A stretch of DNA of 11,311 nucleotides from JAWOLE01 sp035263845 (lineage in GTDB: Bacteria > Acidobacteriota > Thermoanaerobaculia > UBA5066 > Gp7-AA6), in contig DATFQY010000156.1 of NCBI GenBank assembly GCA_035263845.1, positions 1 to 11,311 of the forward strand, in the 5' to 3' direction. Numbering within the stretch: the stretch's first letter is position 1; each line of letters starts with the position of its first letter. A program made the translations under genes and the position numbers. Positions 1 to 5,938 of this stretch are shown here, piece after piece. The notes under the pieces were generated by a model that worked only from the letters and a program-made list of their open reading frames with translations, was not told the origin of the DNA and did no database searches.

Positions 1-1056
1 ACGGTGGACGGCGAGACGCTCGCGGCGAAGGAGCCGGGCCCGATCGCGTCCGGGAACCGGCGCCTGGAATTCCGGTTCGTCGGCTTGAGCCTCGCCGCGC
101 CCGCCCGCGTCCGATACCGCTACCGGCTCGAGGGTTTCGACAAAGGGTGGATCGACGGCGGCGACGCGAGGTCGGCCCACTACACCAACGTCCCGCCCGG
201 CGCGTACCGTTTCCGGGTCACGGCCGCCAACGGCGACGGCGTCTGGAACGCCGTGGGCGCTTCCTACGAATTCGAGATCGCCAGTCCCCTCTGGCGCCGC
301 CCGTGGTTCGCGGCGCTGGTTCTGCTGACGGCCGCGGGGCTGACCTTCGCCGTGTTCCAGCGAAGGCTCGCCCGCTTGCGCCGCGAGCAGGCGCTCGAGG
401 CCGAGTTCTCGAGGCAGCTGATCTCCTCCCAGGAGCACGAGCGGCAGCGTCTGGCGCGCGAGCTGCACGACGGCATCGGCCAGAACCTGCTGGTCATCGG
501 CAACTGGGCGCGGCTGGCTTCCGATGCGCTCGCCTCGCCCGAGCGCGCGCGCCCGCCGCTCGACGTCATCGCGGAGACGACCGCGCAGTCCATCAAGGAG
601 ATCCGCGCGATGACCCGCGCGCTCCAGCCCTACGAGATCGAGCAGGTCGGACCCGGCGAGGCCATCAAGGCGATGCTCCCCCGCGTCGCCCAGGCGTCCG
701 GGCTCGCGATCACGGCGGACATCCAGGACCTCGGCGACGCACTCCCGCCGGAAGCGGGGATGAACCTTTACCGGATCGTCCAGGAGACGGTCTCCAACAT
801 CGTCAAGCACGCCGGAGCGACGGAGGCGCGCGTGACGCTGCGCCGGGGGCCGCGCGGCCTCGAGCTGTCCGTTTCCGACAATGGCTGCGGGTTTGCCGCG
901 TCGCCCAACGGCCACGGCGGCGAGGGAGGCTTCGGCCTCCGCAGCCTCTCCGCGCGGGCGAAGCTCCTGGGCGGGACGCACCGGATCATCTCATCGCCGG
1001 GAAAGGGGACGACGGTCATCGTCGAGGCTCCCCTGCCGGAAGGAACTCCGCGATGA
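1..1056 (+). CDS. Sensor histidine kinase, C-terminal part (5' end outside window)
   Basis: Membrane-bound sensor kinase that autophosphorylates on His and passes phosphate to the regulator encoded next. Numbering from the GTG at base 4: residues about 18-93 form a Y_Y_Y-type beta domain (pattern YRYRLEGFDKGW, then PPGAYRFRVTAANGDG). Residues 102-118 form a transmembrane helix, followed by a charged coiled linker (119-150). A HisKA_3 dimerisation helix has H155 in ELHDGIGQ, the HDxxxQ motif typical of NarX/DegS-type kinases. A HATPase_c domain follows, with the N-box around N265 (ETVSNIVKHA), SDNGCG at 291-296 and GGFGLRSL at 308-315. The reading frame is open to base 1, and in this family the Y_Y_Y domain normally follows a long N-terminal sensor region (often Reg_prop propeller repeats), so the gene very probably begins upstream and the GTG is not its start. 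The signal sensed cannot be seen here. It overlaps the regulator by 4 bp (ATGA), which implies translational coupling. Confidence 0.93.
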   Translation, partial: TVDGETLAAKEPGPIASGNRRLEFRFVGLSLAAPARVRYRYRLEGFDKGWIDGGDARSAHYTNVPPGAYRFRVTAANGDGVWNAVGASYEFEIASPLWRRPWFAALVLLTAAGLTFAVFQRRLARLRREQALEAEFSRQLISSQEHERQRLARELHDGIGQNLLVIGNWARLASDALASPERARPPLDVIAETTAQSIKEIRAMTRALQPYEIEQVGPGEAIKAMLPRVAQASGLAITADIQDLGDALPPEAGMNLYRIVQETVSNIVKHAGATEARVTLRRGPRGLELSVSDNGCGFAASPNGHGGEGGFGLRSLSARAKLLGGTHRIISSPGKGTTVIVEAPLPEGTPR

Positions 1057-1703
1057 AGAACCCGATCGAGATCGTGATCGCCGACGATCATCCGATCTTC
1101 CGCCGCGGCCTCCGCCATGTGATCGAGGCCGAGCCCGACCTGCGCGTCCTCGCCGAAGCCGGCGACGGGAAGGCCGCGCTCGAGGAGATCCGCCGCCACT
1201 CTCCCGACGTCGCCGTGCTCGACGTGCAGATGCCGGGATTGAGCGGGTTCGGCGTCGCGCAGGAGCTCCGGAAGGAGAGGCTCCCGGGCCTGGTGTTCCT
1301 GACGATGCACAACGATCCCGGCATGCTCGACCGGGCCTTCGAGGTCGGCGCGATGGCGTACGTGTTGAAGGACGCCGCCCTCTCGGAGATCGTCCAGGCG
1401 GTCCGCGCCGCCGCGGCCGGACGCACCTTCGTTTCCCCCTCGCTCTCGGATCTCCTCGTGGACCGCGCGTTTCCCGGCCGCGCGGCGCCGAAGCGGTCCT
1501 CCCGATTCGAAGCCCTGACCGACCGCGAGCGGCAGATCCTCAAGCTGATCGCCGAATCGAAGACCAGCAAGGAGATCGGCGCGACGCTTGGCGTTCATTA
1601 CCGGACGATCGAGAACTCCCGCACCGCCATCAGCCAGAAGCTCGGGCTCCAGGGAAGCCACGCCCTCGTCAAGTTCGCCTTCGACCACAAAACGGAGCTG
1701 TAG
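1053..1703 (+). CDS. NarL/FixJ-family response regulator (REC + LuxR-type HTH)
   Basis: Cytoplasmic transcription factor of 216 aa, the cognate partner of the preceding kinase. The receiver domain (about 5-120) has the acidic pair D11-D12, phosphoacceptor D57 in VAVLDVQMPG, T84 and K106, all in the expected places. A linker precedes a LuxR/GerE-type HTH at about 152-210 (LTDRERQILKLIAESKTSKEI, then LGVHYRTIENSR). In the recognition helix S189 stands where most relatives carry His (ENHR), a small departure that could affect DNA contacts. The ATG overlaps the kinase stop codon. A GGAAGG Shine-Dalgarno at 1038-1043 supports this start over upstream in-frame codons, which would run through the kinase gene. 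Its target genes are unknown. The receiver gene and the protease gene downstream lie on the same strand and are plausible targets (inference). Confidence 0.95.
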   Translation: MKNPIEIVIADDHPIFRRGLRHVIEAEPDLRVLAEAGDGKAALEEIRRHSPDVAVLDVQMPGLSGFGVAQELRKERLPGLVFLTMHNDPGMLDRAFEVGAMAYVLKDAALSEIVQAVRAAAAGRTFVSPSLSDLLVDRAFPGRAAPKRSSRFEALTDRERQILKLIAESKTSKEIGATLGVHYRTIENSRTAISQKLGLQGSHALVKFAFDHKTEL

Positions 1704-1737
1704 GGACGGCCCCGCGCCGGCCCGCGGGAGGGCGTCC
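1704..1737 (+). terminator. Possible GC-rich stem-loop after the two-component pair
   Basis: Immediately after the regulator stop, GGACG/CCC (1704-1712, one bulged base) can pair with GGGCGTCC (1730-1737). The region between is itself GC-rich and self-complementary (CCGCG at 1712-1716 with CGCGG at 1723-1727 is an alternative). No T-run follows, so it is not a textbook intrinsic terminator. It may only slow transcription, protect the 3' end, or be chance in GC-rich DNA. Confidence 0.3.
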
Positions 1738-1864
1738 GCCCGACCCGACGCGTGTGGAAACTCACGGCGCCGTGCGTTTCCCTCGAGATTCCCGTGCGTT
1801 CGCCTCTCTTCCTTCGGCCCGAGGCGTATCGACATCCTGTTCCCGGACACGAGGAGGAGGGAAC
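1738..1864 (+). promoter_or_regulatory. Upstream region of the leader ORF and receiver gene, with a short direct repeat
   Basis: No convincing sigma-70 promoter can be read here. Two identical 9-mers, CCGTGCGTT, occur at 1770-1778 and 1792-1800. They are 22 bp apart, about two helical turns, as expected for tandem sites of a DNA-binding dimer. The segment ends in a purine-rich Shine-Dalgarno (GAGGAGGAGGG, 1851-1861), 3 bases before an ATG. The regulator encoded just upstream would be the obvious candidate to bind here, but that is inference only. Confidence 0.3.
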
Positions 1865-1960
1865 ATGAGAAGTCAGAGAGCTCCGATTCTCTTTTCGACC
1901 GCCCCTCCTCGCGCACGTCCTCCGCTGTGCCGCCTCCTCTCTCTCGCGAGGCTTCTGTAG
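1865..1960 (+). CDS. Putative 31-aa leader peptide ORF
   Basis: Short ORF of 31 codons ending in TAG, not recognised as any known family. Its support is the unusually strong ribosome-binding site in front (GGAGGAGGG with the ATG at good spacing), better than those of most neighbouring genes. The product would be basic and rich in Arg (6), Leu (7) and Pro (5), ending in CRLLSLARLL. That is too short and too charged for a clear membrane segment. Its coding strand is pyrimidine-rich. CCCTCCTC at 1903-1910 is the exact complement of GAGGAGGG at 1854-1861, and CCTCCTC at 1933-1939 can also pair with the Shine-Dalgarno. It ends 21 bases before a perfect 11-bp hairpin and 83 bases before the receiver gene. 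This layout resembles a regulatory leader peptide, although a chance ORF cannot be excluded. Confidence 0.4.
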   Translation: MRSQRAPILFSTAPPRARPPLCRLLSLARLL

Positions 1961-1981
1961 CCCTTCCTGCCATCCCTTTCC

Positions 1982-2016
1982 GGCGGGAGGCGCAGGGAGC
2001 GCCTCCCGCCCCCTTT
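1982..2016 (+). terminator. Perfect 11-bp stem-loop before the receiver gene (terminator or attenuator candidate)
   Basis: GGCGGGAGGCG (1982-1992) and CGCCTCCCGCC (2000-2010) form a perfect 11-bp GC-rich stem with a 7-base loop, CAGGGAG. CCCTTT follows, so the U-tract is weak (three T at 2014-2016). It lies between the 31-codon ORF and the receiver gene. It could terminate or attenuate transcription, or affect mRNA stability. The hairpin itself is certain in the sequence; its role is not. Confidence 0.5.
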
Positions 2017-2043
2017 CCTCGACGGAGACTGTCGGAGAAGCCG

Positions 2044-2397
2044 ATGCGAATGCTCGTTGTGGACGACAACCCGGCCTTCCGAAGGGTGCTGCGCCACTTC
2101 CTCGAAGACCTCGCGCAGGTGCACGAGTGCGAGGACGGAGCGGACGCGCTCGCGGCGTACGAGAAGCAGCGGCCCGACTGGGTGCTGATGGACATCTCGA
2201 TGCCGGGGGTGGACGGCTTGATCGCGATGCGGCAGATCCTGGCGGCGCATCCCGAGGCTCGGATCGCGATCCTCACCCAGGCCGACTCGGCAATCCTTCG
2301 GGCCGCCGCCGCGCGCGAGGGCGCCCGGCGCTACTTCCTCAAAGACGACCTGACCGAATTGCGTACCTTCCTCGGTTCCCCCTTGGCGTCCCGCTAG
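2044..2397 (+). CDS. Stand-alone receiver-domain protein (single-domain response regulator)
   Basis: A 117-aa protein consisting only of a phosphoacceptor receiver domain. The acidic pair is D7-D8 (LVVDDNPAFRR), phosphoacceptor D50 lies in VLMDISMPGVDG, with T78 and K100 (YFLKDDL). All catalytic residues are present, so phosphorylation is expected. There is no DNA-binding or enzymatic output domain, and the ORF stops 17 residues after the conserved Lys. The C-terminal pattern LKDDLTELRTFL resembles receivers of NarL-type regulators, so it may descend from a full regulator that lost its HTH, or act as a phosphate sink or protein-binding switch. GGAG at 2034-2037, six bases before the ATG at 2044, decides the start over the second ATG at 2050. 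The protease gene follows after 13 bp and is probably co-transcribed. No dedicated kinase is adjacent, and the kinase at the window start is the nearest candidate. Confidence 0.9.
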   Translation: MRMLVVDDNPAFRRVLRHFLEDLAQVHECEDGADALAAYEKQRPDWVLMDISMPGVDGLIAMRQILAAHPEARIAILTQADSAILRAAAAREGARRYFLKDDLTELRTFLGSPLASR

Positions 2398-2410
2398 ACT
2401 CTCCGGGCGG

Positions 2411-3121
2411 ATGGACCGTCCACTTCTGGCGTCGAAGCGGCACACGGCCGGGCTCTTCGGGATTCTTCTTCTCGCCGTCGCCTTCGGGATCTGGTTTCAG
2501 AAAAGCTCCGGGCCGGAGAGCGCGGCGGCGCCGCGGACGGAGTCGAACCACGGCCTCTATCTTTCCGCGATGCTCCTCGACTGGGGAGTCTTCTATTTCG
2601 TGTGGGCGGGAACGCGCCGACATGGGACGGCGTTTGGGCGGATCACCGGCGGACGATGGACCGGCTTGGGTGACGTCGCGCGCGACATCGCGATCGCCAT
2701 CCCGTTCTGGATCGTCTGGCAGGCGGCGGCGGTCTTGATACACCGGCTCCTCGGGCCCGACAGCGCGAGGTCTATCGGGGCGTTCCTGCCTCGAACCGCC
2801 GCCGAGACGGTCGTCTGGATCGGAGTCTCGGCGACGGCGGGATTCACCGAGGAGTTCGTGTTCCGCGGCTACCTCCAACAGCAGATGGAAGCCTGGACCG
2901 GGAGCAGGGGCCTCGCGCTCGTGATCCAGGCGATCGGGTTCGGGGTCGGGCACGCCTACCAGGGGTGGAAGAACACCGCGGTCATTGTCATCCTGGGCGC
3001 GCTCTACGGGCTGCTGTTGCTGTGGCGGCGAAGCACGCTTCCGGGAATGCTCGCCCACGGGTGGACCGACGTCTACGGCGGCCTGGGGATGCGGTTCCTC
3101 TCGCGCCTTCTTCCCTTCTGA
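2411..3121 (+). CDS. CPBP-family intramembrane metalloprotease (CAAX/Abi-type)
   Basis: An integral membrane protein of 236 aa in the family of Rce1-like CAAX prenyl proteases and bacteriocin-immunity (CPBP) proteins. The three signature motifs are intact: EExxxR as E147-E148...R152 (GFTEEFVFRGYLQ), FxxxH as F177...H181, and HxxxD as H216...D220. These supply the glutamate and histidine metal-site residues. Hydrophobic segments lie at about 14-29, 49-66, 93-111, 131-145, 167-180 and 188-205. The start lies 13 bp after the receiver gene with only a weak ribosome site (GGGCGG), consistent with translation as a second gene of an operon. The substrate is unknown. Bacterial relatives are tied to envelope protein processing or self-immunity, but no bacteriocin-like gene is visible nearby. 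The 3' end lies 6 bp from the end of the opposing oxidase gene, leaving no room for a separate terminator. Confidence 0.9.
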   Translation: MDRPLLASKRHTAGLFGILLLAVAFGIWFQKSSGPESAAAPRTESNHGLYLSAMLLDWGVFYFVWAGTRRHGTAFGRITGGRWTGLGDVARDIAIAIPFWIVWQAAAVLIHRLLGPDSARSIGAFLPRTAAETVVWIGVSATAGFTEEFVFRGYLQQQMEAWTGSRGLALVIQAIGFGVGHAYQGWKNTAVIVILGALYGLLLLWRRSTLPGMLAHGWTDVYGGLGMRFLSRLLPF

Positions 3122-3127
3122 CCGCGT

Positions 3128-4498
3128 CTACGCCGGCCGGATGTTCTGGTTCCGGTGGAAGACGTTCTCCGGGTCGTACTTCTTCTTCAGCTCCCGCAGA
3201 CGCTTGAAGTTGGGACCGTACGCCGCGGCCACCGGGTCGCCGGGCTCTTCATCGTCGAGGTAGTTGACGTAGCGGCCCGGCGCCAGGAAGGCGTTCATCG
3301 CTCCGTAGGTCTCCCGCGCCCAGGCGATCGAGCGGTCGCTGTCGGCGAGATCCATCCACTCCGAGAGGATCAGCATGTCGTAGCCCGGAGCGCGATGCGG
3401 GAATGCCGTCGCCGTCGGCGCGACGCGAGTGACGGCGCCGTGGAAGTGCTCGAGGATGATCTGTCCCATCGGTGTCGGGCATCTCTCGAAAGAGCCGATC
3501 AGGGTGTCGATCGCCTCGTCGGAGAGGCTCGCGAGGAAGCTCGACTTCCAGTAATTGAGCGCTCCCTTCGGGTACGCCGCGTCGAGCATGGCGTTGACCT
3601 CCTTGTACGGCATGGGGCCCATCGCGGCCATCGCGGGTGTCCCGAAACCCTGGATCTCCCGCGCGAGTTTTTCTCCGTCGGAAAGGGGCCCGCAGTGGCA
3701 CAGGACGATCGCGGCGAGCTTCGTGCCCGAGCCGTCGGGCGCGTGGATCAGACCGCCGAACAGGATCGCCTCGTCGGGAAGGGACGCGGTCCTGTCCCGA
3801 TAGAACCTCAGGACGTCCCGCGCCGCGGCGAAGGGATGGGCGACCATCCCGCCAGTGACCGTCGGCCCGACCTGGTGCAGGCGGAACTCGAAGGAGGCGG
3901 CGACGCCGAAGTTTCCGCCACCGCCCCGGATTCCCCAGAAGAGATCGGGGTTCTCCTCCGCGCTGGCCGTGAGGATATTGCCATCCGCCGTCACGATGTC
4001 CGCCGAAAGAAGGTTGTCCACGGCGAGCCCGTATTTCCCCATCAACCATCCCAGCCCTCCGCCCAGGGTGAGGCCGGCGACGCCCGTGGACGAAACGACG
4101 CCTCCGGTCGAAGCGAGGCCGCGCAGCTGCGTCTCGCGGTTGAACTCCGCCCAGGTGACGCCGCCCTGCGCGCGTGCCGTCCACTTCCCCGGATCCACGT
4201 GCACTCCCTTCATGAGCGAGAGATCGATCATCAGGCCGCCGTCCACCGTCGCCCGCCCCGCGACGTTGTGGCCTCCGCCCTTGACCGCGATCTCGAGCCG
4301 CCGGCCCCGGGCGAGTTTCACGGCATCCACGATGTCGGCCACGCCGCGGCACCTCGCGATCAGCGCGGGCTTCCGGTTCACGAGCCCGTTGTGGACCCTC
4401 CGCGCTTCGTCGTACCCGGGATCTCCCGGCCGGAGAAGCTGACCCGAGAAAGTCTTCAGAAGCTCCGCGACGGCACTGGCCAGATCGCGTTCCGCCAT
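3128..4498 (-). CDS. FAD-linked oxidoreductase (FAD_binding_4 + BBE domains)
   Basis: A 456-aa berberine-bridge/6-hydroxynicotine-oxidase-type flavoenzyme. It oxidises a small organic substrate, with O2 the usual acceptor in the family; the substrate cannot be told from sequence. The FAD-binding PP-loop is residues 72-81 (VKGGGHNVAG), where H77 is the expected attachment site for covalent 8-alpha-histidyl FAD. The second FAD loop (TGVAGLTLGGGLGWL, 138-152) has Ser/Thr where bicovalent members carry Cys, so only single attachment is expected. The C-terminal BBE segment ends YDPENVFHRNQNIRPA. No signal peptide is seen, so it is probably cytoplasmic. The start at 4498 is chosen because AAGGCGGAGGGAAG sits right before this ATG. 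An in-frame ATG at 4636 would add 46 low-quality residues and reach into the neighbouring gene's ribosome site. It is divergent from the HAF-repeat gene, with 140 bp between them. Confidence 0.93.
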   Translation of the reverse strand: MAERDLASAVAELLKTFSGQLLRPGDPGYDEARRVHNGLVNRKPALIARCRGVADIVDAVKLARGRRLEIAVKGGGHNVAGRATVDGGLMIDLSLMKGVHVDPGKWTARAQGGVTWAEFNRETQLRGLASTGGVVSSTGVAGLTLGGGLGWLMGKYGLAVDNLLSADIVTADGNILTASAEENPDLFWGIRGGGGNFGVAASFEFRLHQVGPTVTGGMVAHPFAAARDVLRFYRDRTASLPDEAILFGGLIHAPDGSGTKLAAIVLCHCGPLSDGEKLAREIQGFGTPAMAAMGPMPYKEVNAMLDAAYPKGALNYWKSSFLASLSDEAIDTLIGSFERCPTPMGQIILEHFHGAVTRVAPTATAFPHRAPGYDMLILSEWMDLADSDRSIAWARETYGAMNAFLAPGRYVNYLDDEEPGDPVAAAYGPNFKRLRELKKKYDPENVFHRNQNIRPA

Positions 4499-4638
4499 CT
4501 TCCCTCCGCCTTCTTGGGCCGGGATTATCTCCCTCGCGGACATTCGCGTCCGAAACTGGCGAGCGTTCGCACATTGATGTCGCAAGGTGGCCACTCCTCG
4601 CGGCGGCCGGCGCGTAGGTTGCGCGAAGGAGGTCAATC
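4499..4638. promoter_or_regulatory. Divergent intergenic region between the oxidase and the HAF-repeat gene
   Basis: These 140 bp must hold the start signals for both divergent genes. Visible are the oxidase ribosome site next to 4498 and a strong AAGGAGG at 4626-4632 for the plus-strand gene. An imperfect inverted repeat lies near 4566-4585, with ACAT and ATGT half-sites around a two-base centre at 4571-4580. No clear -35/-10 pair could be identified on either strand. Confidence 0.4.
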
Positions 4639-5832
4639 ATGAAGAAGACCCGGATGAATCGGTTCGTGATCGCGGGCGCGGCGCTGGCGGCGGCCATAGC
4701 CCGGGCGGGAGACGTCCAGGCGGCGAAGGCCGCGGCGACGCAGTACCAGATCGTCAACCTGCCGTCGCTCGGCGGAACCAACAGCAAGGGAAACAGCATC
4801 GACAACCGGGGCTGGGTCTCCGGCTACTCCAACTTCGCCGGCAACCAGCGCCGGCACGCGACGCTGTGGAGAGACGGCGTGGCGACGGATCTCGGCACGC
4901 TCGGCGGCAACAACAGCAACATCGCGTGGCCCGTCAAGAACAATTCCGGGCGGCTCTCCGGAATCAGCCAGACGTCCACTCCGGACCCGCTCGGAGAAAA
5001 CTGGAGCTGCTCGGCGTTCTTCCCCGGCGCGACGGCGACCGGCTTCACGTGCCTCGGGTTCATCTGGGAGGACGGCGTCCTGGAGGCGCTGCCGACGCTC
5101 GGCGGCAACAACGGCTTCGCCACCGGGACCAACAACCGCGGCCAGACGGTCGGATGGGCGGAGAATACGGTGCACGATTCGACCTGCGTCGCGCCGCAGG
5201 TCCTCCAGTTCCGGGCGGTCGTCTGGGGCCCCGCCGCGAGCCAGATCGCAGAGCTTCCGCTCGTCTCCGGCGACACCTCGAGCGCCGCAACCGCGATCAA
5301 CGACCGCGGCCAGGTCGTCGGAATCTCCGGCCGATGCGACCAGGCCGTCGGGCGGTTCACGGCGATCCACGCGGTGCTGTGGGACAGGGGGATCGTGACC
5401 GACATCGGCAACCTCGGGCGTTTCTCCTGGAACACGCCGATGGCGTTGAACGAGGGCGGCGACATCGCCGGCTTCGCTCCGGTGGACGACACCGACCCGG
5501 ACAACCCGCAACTCCACGCGTTCGTGAAGCTGAAGGGCTCCGCGATCCAGGACATCGGGACACTGTCGGGAGACCTCTTCAGCGAGGCGCTCGGAATCAA
5601 CCGGTTTCGACAGGTCGTGGGCATCTCCTGTGCCAACGCCGACGGGTCGGGGACCTGCCGGGCCTTTTTGTGGCAGGAGGGAACGATGACGGACTTGAAC
5701 ACGCTCGTCGTTCCCGGCTACCCCAACCTGCTGACGGTCGCGCAAGACATCAACGACGCCGGAGTCATCACGGGCCGAGCCCTGACCCCGACCGGCCAGC
5801 GCCCGGCTTACATAGCCACCCCGCTCCCGTAA
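4639..5832 (+). CDS. Secreted HAF-repeat protein
   Basis: A 397-aa exported protein of unknown function. Residues 1-28 look like a Sec signal peptide: basic MKKTRMNR, a hydrophobic run IAGAALAAAIA, then a likely cleavage near VQA. The mature part is built of HAF repeats, each with an aromatic-rich start (HATLW, GFIWEDG, RAVVW, HAVLW, HAFVK, RAFLW) at residues 73, 140, 192, 244, 293 and 341. Most are followed by a (D)LGTLGG-like strand and an (I/L)NxxGxVVG element. Spacing settles to 48-52 residues, consistent with a propeller-like fold (inference). A partial unit lies at 36-64 (LPSLGGTNS, NRGWVSGYS). Six Cys are present, possible in an oxidising compartment. A strong AAGGAGG seven bases upstream supports the start. 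HAF proteins are common in environmental bacteria but no biochemical role is established, and the context gives none. Confidence 0.88.
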   Translation: MKKTRMNRFVIAGAALAAAIARAGDVQAAKAAATQYQIVNLPSLGGTNSKGNSIDNRGWVSGYSNFAGNQRRHATLWRDGVATDLGTLGGNNSNIAWPVKNNSGRLSGISQTSTPDPLGENWSCSAFFPGATATGFTCLGFIWEDGVLEALPTLGGNNGFATGTNNRGQTVGWAENTVHDSTCVAPQVLQFRAVVWGPAASQIAELPLVSGDTSSAATAINDRGQVVGISGRCDQAVGRFTAIHAVLWDRGIVTDIGNLGRFSWNTPMALNEGGDIAGFAPVDDTDPDNPQLHAFVKLKGSAIQDIGTLSGDLFSEALGINRFRQVVGISCANADGSGTCRAFLWQEGTMTDLNTLVVPGYPNLLTVAQDINDAGVITGRALTPTGQRPAYIATPLP

Positions 5833-5851
5833 GAGTCCTGGCGAGAAATCC

Positions 5852-5888
5852 GCCCGGCGTCGGGCCCGCCGGCTCCGGGGCGGCTTTT
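5852..5888 (+). terminator. Probable intrinsic terminator of the HAF-repeat gene
   Basis: GCCcGCC (5864-5870, one bulged C) pairs with GGCGGC (5879-5884) around an 8-base loop and is followed directly by TTTT (5885-5888). A competing hairpin, GCCCG (5852-5856) with CGGGC (5861-5865), overlaps it. The position is 20-55 bp after the stop codon and about 50 bp before the next gene, as expected for a terminator. The short T-run keeps confidence moderate. Confidence 0.5.
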
Positions 5889-5938
5889 CCCCCACTCTGA
5901 TCGGCCTGGAGCGTGCATTACCCTCCGTCCGAGTAGCC

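Noticed and set aside
768..2276. Minus-strand 502-codon ORF across the two-component genes
   Set aside because: It spans three real plus-strand genes and an intergenic region, and its product resembles no family.
4566..4585. Imperfect inverted repeat in the oxidase/HAF divergent region as an operator
   Set aside because: Only 6 of 9 positions match between the arms. It is too weak to call as a site without comparative data.
4499..4636. N-terminal extension of the FAD oxidase to an ATG at 4636
   Set aside because: The added 46 residues are Arg-rich and not family-like. A strong ribosome site sits right before the ATG at 4498.
3155..4642. Long plus-strand ORF (495 codons) opposite the FAD oxidase gene
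   Set aside because: Its product is Arg/Glu/Asp/Val-rich with no recognisable domain, while the minus-strand frame has clear FAD-binding and BBE motifs. It is a shadow ORF of GC-rich DNA.
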